From Actinacidiphila paucisporea (GTDB lineage: Bacteria > Actinomycetota > Actinomycetes > Streptomycetales > Streptomycetaceae): a stretch of 64,000 bases of DNA. The position numbers were made by a program, and so were the translations under genes. The notes below the pieces were generated by a model. That model worked only from the letters and a program-made list of their open reading frames with translations. It was not told where the DNA came from and did no database searches. Positions 57,966 through 64,000 of this stretch are shown here, one piece after another (position 1 is the stretch's first letter; each line of letters starts with the position of its first letter). The stretch covers positions 89,640 to 153,639 of the forward strand of contig NZ_FRBI01000018.1 of NCBI RefSeq assembly GCF_900142575.1, written 5' to 3'.

Positions 57966-59561
57966 TCAGCTGGTGCGGCGGGCGACCGTGAAGTGGTCGA
58001 TGCGCTCGCCGGTCTCGGCGATCGCGGAGACCGTCAGGGTCGACTCGCGGCCCGGGCGGCCGGGCTGGACGTCGATCGAGACGAACGAGTAGCCGGTGTA
58101 GCGGACCCGCGACCAGGTGACGGTGTCCACCACGTGGGCGCCGCCCTTGGCGGAGTGCCAGGTGGTCACCGTGTCCACCGGGTGCTCGCTGCCCTCGAAG
58201 GTGTCGGGGGCCGGGAAGCTGTACAGGCTGCGGCCGGCGCCGCCCGCGGTGATGTAGACCGTGCCGTCGGTGGCCGGGCGGGTGGTCTCCCCGATCGGCA
58301 CCGCGTGCGACACCTCACCCTTGCGGATCGCGTCGGTCCGCTCGTAGACGTGGTTGTGGCCGTTGATCACCAGGTCGACCTGGTATTTGTCGAAGATCGG
58401 CACCCACTCCGTCTGCACGCCGCCGTCGGAGGCGTGCGAGTTGGTGGTGGAGTACGCGCAGTGGTGGAAGAACACCACCAGGAAGTCGATGTCGTGGCGG
58501 CCGCGGTAGCCGGCCAGGGTGCGGTCCAGCCATGCGGTCTGCTTGCCGCCGGTGATCCCGTAGTTGGCGGGGATCTCGTACGACACGTCGTTCGCGTCGA
58601 GCGCGACGACCGCGGTGTTGCCGTAGACGAAGGAGTACGCGCCCGGCTGGTTCTTCGGGTCGTGGCCGTTGCCCGGCAGCGTCCAGCGGGCCTCCTGGCC
58701 GCCGTAGCCGTTGGGCGAGTACCAGGCCTCCATGTCGTGGTTGCCGGTGGTCACCATCCACGGCACGCGCGCCGAGACGGACTCGGTCTGCGCCAGGAAG
58801 GAGTCCCAGGTGCGCGCGTCGTAGTCCGCCGAGTCACTCTGCTGGCCGGACCCGTCGGGGTCGGCGTAGCAGATGTCGCCCGCGTGCAGGTGGAAGGCCG
58901 GGTTCTGGGCCAGGATCAGGGAGTCGTTGGCCAGCGCGTGGTAGCTGACACCCTGGTCGCCGAACGCGGTGAAGGTGAAGGGCTCGCTGTGCGCGGGCGC
59001 GGTGGTGAACGAGCCGATCGTCCCGAACGCGGCGGTGGTCGCCGGGTCGAAGCCCTCGTGGCCGACGCCGTAGTAGTACGTGGTGCCGGCGCGCAGGCCG
59101 TCGAGCCGCACGTGCAGGTAGTACTGGTCGACCGCCGGCAGCTTGCTGTTCAGCAGCTGCGGGGTGTGCAGGGCGCGCACCTCGGCCTCGATCCGGTGGC
59201 TGAGCGACCAGGGGGCCAGGCCGATCCGCACGAACGGCCGGCGGACCGCCAGCGGCACCTGCCAGGAGACGGTGAACTGTGACTTCGGGTCGGCTCCGAA
59301 CTGGAGGTGCCGCCCGAACGGGGCGACCAGGGCACCGTCGACGTGGTGGTCGGTGGCCGGCCGGGTGAGCAGCGAGGGAGCGGGGCTCTGCGCCTGCGCG
59401 ACCCCACCCAGCAGCCCGGAGGCGGCGACCGTGCCCGCGGTGGCCATCCCGCCGAGCACCACGCGCCTGCGGGTCACCTTGGAGCGCAGGTACTCGTGCT
59501 GTTCCGCCATGCTCATCTTCGCCGCGAGCCTGGCGGCAATACCCATCTGAGGTGTGTCCAT
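57966..59561 (-). CDS. Tat-exported purple-acid-phosphatase-like metallophosphoesterase
   Basis: The 531-residue enzyme has a long cytoplasmic lead (MSMAEQHEYLRSKVTRRR) and a twin-arginine signal (TRRRVVLGGMATAGTVAASG). An Fn3-like N-terminal domain (about 75-190) precedes the metallophosphatase domain with AFGDQGVS, AGDICYAD, TTGNHDMEAW, FFHHCAYS and NGHNHVYERTD, which supply the dinuclear metal ligands. It should release phosphate from organic esters outside the cell. The ATG at 59561 was chosen by comparison with the usual N-terminus; no strong binding site is seen. Confidence 0.88.
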   Translation of the reverse strand: MDTPQMGIAARLAAKMSMAEQHEYLRSKVTRRRVVLGGMATAGTVAASGLLGGVAQAQSPAPSLLTRPATDHHVDGALVAPFGRHLQFGADPKSQFTVSWQVPLAVRRPFVRIGLAPWSLSHRIEAEVRALHTPQLLNSKLPAVDQYYLHVRLDGLRAGTTYYYGVGHEGFDPATTAAFGTIGSFTTAPAHSEPFTFTAFGDQGVSYHALANDSLILAQNPAFHLHAGDICYADPDGSGQQSDSADYDARTWDSFLAQTESVSARVPWMVTTGNHDMEAWYSPNGYGGQEARWTLPGNGHDPKNQPGAYSFVYGNTAVVALDANDVSYEIPANYGITGGKQTAWLDRTLAGYRGRHDIDFLVVFFHHCAYSTTNSHASDGGVQTEWVPIFDKYQVDLVINGHNHVYERTDAIRKGEVSHAVPIGETTRPATDGTVYITAGGAGRSLYSFPAPDTFEGSEHPVDTVTTWHSAKGGAHVVDTVTWSRVRYTGYSFVSIDVQPGRPGRESTLTVSAIAETGERIDHFTVARRTS

Positions 59562-59726
59562 GCGGTGCAATGTGGCAGCGTTCGGCAACCGCTGGGCGAT
59601 CACCGGATGAACAGTCGACGGTGGTTCGCGCAGGACGAGAGGAAAGACCTGTTCAGGGCGCCCGGGGTGGGACGTGGGTGAGGCAATGGGGCACGTGGGC
59701 ACCACGCGACCGGCCGCTGACACACC

Positions 59727-59758
59727 TGCCGGGCCGGTCCTCGCGGACCGGCCCGGCA
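59727..59758 (-). terminator. Terminator of the OpuB-type operon
   Basis: TGCCGGGCCGGTCC (59727-59740) and GGACCGGCCCGGCA (59745-59758) form a perfect 14-bp stem with a 4-nt loop, just after the binding-protein stop on the minus strand. Confidence 0.9.
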
Positions 59759-59772
59759 CATGAGGGCGGGGC

Positions 59773-60774
59773 TCAGCTCAGGCCGACCGACTTCAGCCAG
59801 GCCTGGGCGACGTCCAGCGGGTCCTTCTTCTGGTTCTGCACCTGGTTGTCCAGGTCGAGCAGTGTCTTGGTGTCGAGCTTCGCCGACACCGCGTTGAGCG
59901 CGGCCACGCCGGCGGCCGGCAGGCCCGCCTTGGAGACCAGGGGCTGGACGTTCGCGAAGCCGAACAGCTTCTTCGGGTCCTGCAGGACCACGAACTTCTC
60001 CCGTGCCACCGACGCGTCGGTGCTGAAGACGTCAGCGGCCTGGACGTTGTTGTTCTTCAGTGCCGCGACCGTCAGCGGACCGCCCGCGTCGAGCGGCTTG
60101 AACGACTTGGGGACCAGGCCGTACTCGGACTTCAGACCGACCAGGCCCTGCTGGCGGGTCTGGAACTCCGGGGAGCCGCCGACAACGATCTGCGAGCCGA
60201 CCTTCGCCAGGTCCGCGATGGTGGACTGGGACGTCAGGTGGTATTTCGCGGCGGTCGCCGCGTTGATCGTGACCGAGTCCTTGTCCTCGGCCGCGGCGGG
60301 GTCGAGCATGGTCAGCTTCGGGTCCAGCTTCGCCTCGATCGCCGCCGTGGCGGCCTGCGCCGAGGTGGGCGCCGCGGACTTGTCGAGATAGGCGAGCAGC
60401 GAGCCGTTGAATTCCGGCAGGACGGTCACGGAGCCGTTCTTGAGCAGCCCGTAGCTGACCTCCCGGGTGCCGATGTTCGGCTGGTAGCTGACCTTGACGC
60501 CCTTGGCCTTGAGCGCCTCGCCGTAGACGTCCATGAGCAGGATGCTCTCGGCGAAGTTGTTGGAGCCGACGACCACGGTGCCGCCTGCCGCCGGCGCCGC
60601 CAGCGGGTCCTTGGGTTTGCTGCCGCCGCCGGAGGACGACGCGGACGGGTCCGACGAGGAGTCGGAGGAGGAGGAACAGCCCGCGAGCAGCGCCGCGGCC
60701 GTGGCGGCGGCGATCACGATCGCCGTCGCGCTGAGGTGTCGAGGGCCGGTGGTGCTCTTCGTGTGTGAGATCAC
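59773..60774 (-). CDS. Osmoprotectant ABC transporter substrate-binding lipoprotein
   Basis: The 333-residue protein has a lipoprotein signal (ALLAGCSSSS), a Ser/Gly linker and the OpuAC/ProX-type fold starting GGTVVVGSNNFAESILLMDVYGEAL. This family binds quaternary amines such as glycine betaine, choline or carnitine. It works with the two permeases and ATPase encoded upstream in the same direction, after a 164-bp gap that may hold its own promoter. GGAAG lies 8 nt before GTG 60774. A strong hairpin follows the stop. Confidence 0.88.
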   Translation of the reverse strand: MISHTKSTTGPRHLSATAIVIAAATAAALLAGCSSSSDSSSDPSASSSGGGSKPKDPLAAPAAGGTVVVGSNNFAESILLMDVYGEALKAKGVKVSYQPNIGTREVSYGLLKNGSVTVLPEFNGSLLAYLDKSAAPTSAQAATAAIEAKLDPKLTMLDPAAAEDKDSVTINAATAAKYHLTSQSTIADLAKVGSQIVVGGSPEFQTRQQGLVGLKSEYGLVPKSFKPLDAGGPLTVAALKNNNVQAADVFSTDASVAREKFVVLQDPKKLFGFANVQPLVSKAGLPAAGVAALNAVSAKLDTKTLLDLDNQVQNQKKDPLDVAQAWLKSVGLS

Positions 60775-60899
60775 GATTCCCGCTTCCGGGGCTGAGGGTT
60801 CGGATGGCGTCCAGTTGACATCGAAACGTCGGTTCCGTAGTTCAACTGATCCAATCCAGCGGGCTCAAACCGAGTCAAGGCCAGCATGGTCACCGATAG

Positions 60900-60909
60900 G
60901 TATCGATAC
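60900..60909. promoter_or_regulatory. Palindrome GTATCGATAC before the binding-protein gene
   Basis: This 10-bp perfect palindrome lies in the 164-bp gap between the second permease and binding-protein genes, with AT-rich flanks. It could regulate separate expression of the binding protein. Confidence 0.35.
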
Positions 60910-60938
60910 ACGGTGTTCACAAACCAGGCGTCCGCCGA

Positions 60939-61607
60939 TCAACGGCCGCCCCGCACGCCCGGGGAGACGGTCAGCCGCTCGACCAGCCAGAACAGCGCGA
61001 TCATGGCCAGCGCCAGACCCGCGATCAGCGTCGCACCGCCCACCACGATCTCGTAGTTGCGCTGGTAGAGCCCGTCGATGACGAACCGTCCGAGTCCGCC
61101 GAGCGAGACGGTCGCGGCGATGGCGGTGGTGGAGACGACCTGGATCGCCGCGGACCGCAGCCCGCTGAGGATCAGCGGCAGCGCGACGGGCAGTTCCACC
61201 TGGAAGAGCACCGCGACCGGCCCCATGCCCATCCCGCGGGCCGCGTCGACCGGCGACGGCTCGACGGTCCGCATCGCCTCGTAGGAGTTCACCAGGATCG
61301 GCGGTACGGCGAGTGCGACCAGCGGGATCATCACCGGGGTGAGCCCGATGCCCAGCCAGAAGAACATCAGCACCAGCAGCCCGTAACTCGGCAGTGCGCG
61401 GGCCGCGGTGGCGATCAGCGCCAGCGCGTTGCCGCCGCGGCCGGTGTGGCCGGTGACCAGGCCCACCGGCAGGGCGATGCCCGCCGCGATGCCCAGCGCC
61501 ATGAACGAGTACTGCAGATGCTCCAGCGTCCGGTGTGGGATGCCGGACTGGCCGTGCCAGTGTGCGCTGTCCCGGAAGAAGTCGCTGATGAACTGGAAGA
61601 TGCTCAT
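60939..61607 (-). CDS. OpuB-type ABC permease (second)
   Basis: The 222-residue inner-membrane protein has five or six helices and a ProW/OpuBB-type EAA loop (VDAARGMGMGPVAVLFQVELPVALPLIL). It pairs with the other permease in the operon to form the channel. The ATG at 61607 overlaps that gene's stop by 4 nt (ATGA). The helix order and the conserved ALPSYGLLVLMFFWLGIGL match glycine betaine/choline importers. Confidence 0.9.
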   Translation of the reverse strand: MSIFQFISDFFRDSAHWHGQSGIPHRTLEHLQYSFMALGIAAGIALPVGLVTGHTGRGGNALALIATAARALPSYGLLVLMFFWLGIGLTPVMIPLVALAVPPILVNSYEAMRTVEPSPVDAARGMGMGPVAVLFQVELPVALPLILSGLRSAAIQVVSTTAIAATVSLGGLGRFVIDGLYQRNYEIVVGGATLIAGLALAMIALFWLVERLTVSPGVRGGR

Positions 61608-62329
61608 ACGGTGGTGTCCTCCAGGGCGGGCCGGGCCGTGGGCTCGACCGCCGCGGTGCGTGCCGCGCGGCGGGCCGCCCGGCCGCCGCGCGGCATCCAC
61701 GGGGTCAGCGCCATCCGCAGCAGCACCAGCGCGATGTCCATCAGGACGGCGAGCACGGCCGTGGTGACCACCGAGTTCATCGCGAGGTTGGAGCGGTGGT
61801 AGAGGATGGCGTCCTGGAGCAGGTTGCCCAGCGCCCCCTGGTTGCCGATCAGCGCCCCGATGCTGACCAGCGAGATGCTGGACGCCACCGCGACCCGCAG
61901 CCCCGCGACGATCGCCGGCACCGCGATGGGCAACTGGACCTTGAGATAGCGCTGTACGGGTCCAAAGCCCATCGCGGTGGCCGCCGACATGGTCTCCTGC
62001 GGCACCGATCTGACGCCGTCCACGATGGACGGCACCAGCAGCACCAGGCTGTAGACGGTCAGCGGGATCATCACCGTGGTGCGGGTCGCCCCGGTGTAGT
62101 CGATGAGGAAGATGAAGAAGGCCAGCGACGGGATCGCGTACAGCACGGTGGTGACCCACAGCACCGGTGCGTACAGCCAGGAGAAGCGCACGCACAACTG
62201 GCCGAGCGGCAGCGCGATCGCCAGCCCGATCGCCACCGGTATCAGCGCCTCCTCGACGTGCAGGCCGATCAGGCCCAGGTAGGACGTCTGCAGGTCGCTG
62301 GGGATGTCGAAGAAGCCGGCGCCCCTCAT
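61604..62329 (-). CDS. OpuB-type ABC permease (first)
   Basis: The 241-residue membrane protein has the family's N-terminal LGLIGLHVEEALIPVAIGLAIALPLG, further helices, and an EAA loop SAATAMGFGPVQRYLKVQLPIAVPAIV. A 30-residue basic/low-complexity cytoplasmic tail ends it. Both ends overlap neighbouring genes by 4 nt (ATGA), so ATPase and permeases are co-translated. It should form the betaine/choline channel together with the second permease. Confidence 0.9.
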   Translation of the reverse strand: MRGAGFFDIPSDLQTSYLGLIGLHVEEALIPVAIGLAIALPLGQLCVRFSWLYAPVLWVTTVLYAIPSLAFFIFLIDYTGATRTTVMIPLTVYSLVLLVPSIVDGVRSVPQETMSAATAMGFGPVQRYLKVQLPIAVPAIVAGLRVAVASSISLVSIGALIGNQGALGNLLQDAILYHRSNLAMNSVVTTAVLAVLMDIALVLLRMALTPWMPRGGRAARRAARTAAVEPTARPALEDTTV

Positions 62330-63492
62330 GTGGCGGCCCCGGCCTTGGTGAAGTCGTCCCGGTCGGTGCCGCCGGCGCCCTCATGCCGTGCGTGCGCGCT
62401 GCGGATGGCGGCGCCGATCGTCTCCTGGGAGACCACCCCGACCGCCTTGCCCTCGCCGTCCACCGCGACCGCCCACCCGGTGGGGGAGAGCACCGCGCAG
62501 TCCAGCGCGTCCCGCAGCGACTCGCGCCCGGCCGCGAACGGCCGCCCGAAGGGCAGCAGCCGGCCCACCGCGACCTTGTCCGCGCCGCCCGCCGCGTCCT
62601 GCGCCGCCACCCAGCCGAGCGGCTTGCCCTCGGCGTCGGTGAGCAGCAGATACGGCGCCCCGGCCGCGGCGCTGCGCGCCACCTGCTCGGCGTCGGCGTC
62701 CACCGCGACGAGGGGGCCCTTGGACAGCTCCAGGCCGTCGGAGGAGAAGAACGACAGCCGCCTGATGCCGCGGTCGGTGCCGAGGAAGTCCTCGACGAAG
62801 GCGTCGGCGGGGGAGCTGAGCAGCTCGGTGGGCGGTGCGAACTGGGCCAGCCGGCCGCCGGTCCGCATCACCGCGATCATGTCGCCGATCCTGATGGCCT
62901 CGTCGATGTCATGCGTGACGAAGACGATCGTCTTGCCCAACTCCTGCTGGATGCGCAGCAGCTCGCCCTGCAGGCTCTTGCGGACGATCGGGTCGACCGC
63001 CGAGAACGGCTCGTCCATCAGCAGCACCGGCGGATCGGCGGCCAGCGCCCTGGCCACCCCGACGCGCTGCTGCTGCCCGCCGGAGAGCTGGTACGGGTAG
63101 CGCCTGGCCAGCGCCTCGTCCAGACCGACACGCGCCATCAACTCCCTGGCGCGGTCGCGGGCCCTGCGGCGGTCCCAGCCGAGCATCCGCGGCACGGTCG
63201 CGATGTTGTCCACGATGGTCCGGTGCTGGAAGAGGCCGGCATTCTGGATGACGTATCCCATCGACCGGCGCAGCGCGTTGACCGGCTGCCCGGTGATGTC
63301 CGAGCCGTCCAGCAGGATGCGGCCCGACGTCGGCTCGACCATCCGGTTGATCATGCGCAAAGTGGTGGTCTTCCCGCATCCCGACGGCCCTACCAGCACG
63401 GTGATCGAGCCGTCCGGTATCTCCAGCGACAGGTCGTCGACCGCTGTCGTGCCGTCCGGGTATCGCTTCGTAACTGACTCTATCTGTATCAA
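62326..63492 (-). CDS. OpuB-type ABC ATPase with CBS region
   Basis: The 388-residue ATPase has Walker A (GPSGCGKTTT), the signature LSGGQQQRVGVARALA, Walker B (VLLMDEPFSAVDP) and the His-loop (VFVTHDIDEA). A C-terminal part (about 255-370) resembles the tandem CBS domains that sense ionic strength in OpuA-type importers; here it is somewhat diverged. The gene starts with TTG at 63492, with GAGGGG about 11 nt upstream inside a small inverted repeat. It leads the operon and would energise osmoprotectant uptake. Confidence 0.9.
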   Translation of the reverse strand: MIQIESVTKRYPDGTTAVDDLSLEIPDGSITVLVGPSGCGKTTTLRMINRMVEPTSGRILLDGSDITGQPVNALRRSMGYVIQNAGLFQHRTIVDNIATVPRMLGWDRRRARDRARELMARVGLDEALARRYPYQLSGGQQQRVGVARALAADPPVLLMDEPFSAVDPIVRKSLQGELLRIQQELGKTIVFVTHDIDEAIRIGDMIAVMRTGGRLAQFAPPTELLSSPADAFVEDFLGTDRGIRRLSFFSSDGLELSKGPLVAVDADAEQVARSAAAGAPYLLLTDAEGKPLGWVAAQDAAGGADKVAVGRLLPFGRPFAAGRESLRDALDCAVLSPTGWAVAVDGEGKAVGVVSQETIGAAIRSAHARHEGAGGTDRDDFTKAGAAT

Positions 63493-63496
63493 AGTG

Positions 63497-63511
63497 CCGA
63501 GTACCCCTCGG
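63497..63511 (-). promoter_or_regulatory. Inverted repeat overlapping the opu leader and ribosome binding site
   Basis: On the mRNA strand CCGAG-GGGTA-CTCGG forms a 5-bp hairpin, and the GAGGGG binding site for the TTG start lies within it. The hairpin could limit ribosome access, but its stem is short. Confidence 0.35.
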
Positions 63512-63651
63512 GATCGGGCATGGACGGCCTGTCTCCGGTCACCTTCGTACAGGCCGGTGCCAGGAGAGTTTAGACCGCGGCCGCCGCGCGCGGTCAGGGC
63601 GTCATTCCGGCGGCGGCGCCGCCCGTCTGCCAGGTCGCCTCAAGAGGGGTG

Positions 63652-64000
63652 TCAGCTGGTGATGAGGTCGAATTGCTCCCATCCGCCGATGGTGGGTCGG
63701 TTGGCGATGAGGGGGGAGGCGCCGGCGTTTTCTGCGGTGACGTATTGGTTGTTGATCTGGGCTTTGAGGCTGATGGTGCCGTTGGTGTTGTGGATGAGTT
63801 GGAAGGTTTCCCAGGCGCCGGGGGTGGTGCGGTTGGCGATGAGGGGGGAGGTGCCGGCGTTGTCGGCGCAGACGAGGAGGTTGTTGGCGTGGGCGCGGAG
63901 GGCGATGGTGCCGTTGCCCTGGTCGAGGAGGTCGAACTGTTCCCAGGGGCCGATGGCGGTGCGGTTGGCGATGAGGGGGGAGGTGCCGGCGTTGTCGGCG
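63652..64000 (-). CDS. Fascin-like repeat protein, C-terminal part (5' end outside window)
   Basis: The frame enters from the window edge and stops at 63652. The 116 visible residues are about two and a half copies of a 44-residue unit with consensus NAGxSPLIANRxxxGxWExFxL and NGTIxLxAxxNNxxV. This is the beta-trefoil fascin/actin-crosslinking-like fold, often a carbohydrate-binding module at the end of secreted actinobacterial enzymes. The enzyme it belongs to lies outside the window. The DNA repeats with a 132-bp period. Confidence 0.82.
   Translation of the reverse strand, partial: ADNAGTSPLIANRTAIGPWEQFDLLDQGNGTIALRAHANNLLVCADNAGTSPLIANRTTPGAWETFQLIHNTNGTISLKAQINNQYVTAENAGASPLIANRPTIGGWEQFDLITS
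63698..64000. repeat. 132-bp tandem repeat encoding fascin-like units
   Basis: A 40-bp stretch at 63829-63868 is repeated exactly at 63961-64000, and a diverged copy starts near 63698. The 132-bp period equals 44 codons. Exact identity of the newer copies suggests recent duplication or gene conversion. Confidence 0.8.

Noticed and set aside
453..64000. CRISPR array among the short tandem repeats at 453-497, 25891-25917, 55329-55454 and 63698-64000.
   Set aside because: Repeats are too short or coding, spacers are absent or constant, and no cas gene is present.
1..64000. Insertion sequence, prophage or integrative element.
   Set aside because: No transposase, integrase, phage structural gene or flanking target repeats were recognised.

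Overview
The window is a 64 kb stretch of a high-GC actinobacterial chromosome, most likely from a Streptomyces-like member of the Streptomycetaceae. Evidence for this is the strong G/C bias at third codon positions, many GTG and some TTG starts behind GGAGG-type ribosome binding sites, an AfsA/ScbA plus ScbR-type gamma-butyrolactone pair, a CebR-type operator, Tat-exported glycoside hydrolases with carbohydrate-binding modules, an LAxTG-anchored protein, and a typical GAF/SpoIIE/HATPase regulator. No rRNA, functional tRNA, CRISPR array, transposase or phage gene was seen. Both ends cut through genes.

Layout. 1-8.8 kb: the end of a PHP-domain protein, a secreted CBM2 glycosidase under a perfect CebR-type operator, a soluble transhydrogenase (sthA), a GH65 phosphorylase translationally coupled to a beta-phosphoglucomutase-like HAD enzyme, and two atypical SDR proteins. 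8.9-17.1 kb: a secreted alpha/beta hydrolase, a divergent MarR/MFS pair, a small secreted protein, type II NADH dehydrogenase, a GAF-SpoIIE-ATPase phosphatase and an RNase HI with an unusual linker. 17.2-27.3 kb: a tightly packed nine-gene catabolic operon (GntR regulator, DHDPS-family and IlvD/Edd enzymes, ABC sugar importer, Gfo/Idh/MocA oxidoreductase, PmoA-like protein, pectate lyase) that appears to couple extracellular pectin cleavage to uptake and oxidative breakdown of the products. 27.4-30.4 kb: a sortase, an ECF sigma factor and two DUF4232 paralogues, one with an LAATG wall-sorting tail. 30.6-32.7 kb: a coupled vWA-protein/partner pair. 32.7-38.4 kb: several very small proteins, a Gre-type factor, a bacterial eRF1-like (baeRF) protein, a PfkB kinase, a cyclophilin, a DUF1876 protein and a PhzF protein. 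38.6-43.5 kb: GH51 arabinofuranosidase behind a LacI-type palindrome, VOC, pseudo-receiver and nitroreductase-like proteins, and a YihY/BrkB membrane protein. 43.6-47.9 kb: HAD phosphatase, AfsA/ScbA and ScbR homologues (a gamma-butyrolactone island) beside a membrane-anchored caspase-like protein. 48-55.6 kb: a TetR/MFS pair around a large inverted repeat, an ARMT1-like protein, an ATP-dependent DNA ligase and several small hypotheticals. 55.7-64 kb: a GH29 fucosidase with crystallin and ricin modules, a Tat-exported phosphatase, an OpuB-type osmoprotectant ABC operon, and the end of a protein made of 44-residue fascin-like repeats.

How it fits together. The dominant theme is use of plant polysaccharides: arabinan/cellulose-linked, pectin, fucose-containing glycans and maltose-type disaccharides. 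Three separate palindromes sharing the core GAGCGCTC (near 2.6, 23.5 and 38.8 kb) suggest LacI-family control of at least two of these loci. The most unusual parts are the sortase/DUF4232 locus with a frame-changing tandem duplication, the gamma-butyrolactone island next to an orthocaspase, and the pectin operon with a possible G-quadruplex before its lyase gene. Functions are inferred from recognisable motifs and context only; no database search was possible.
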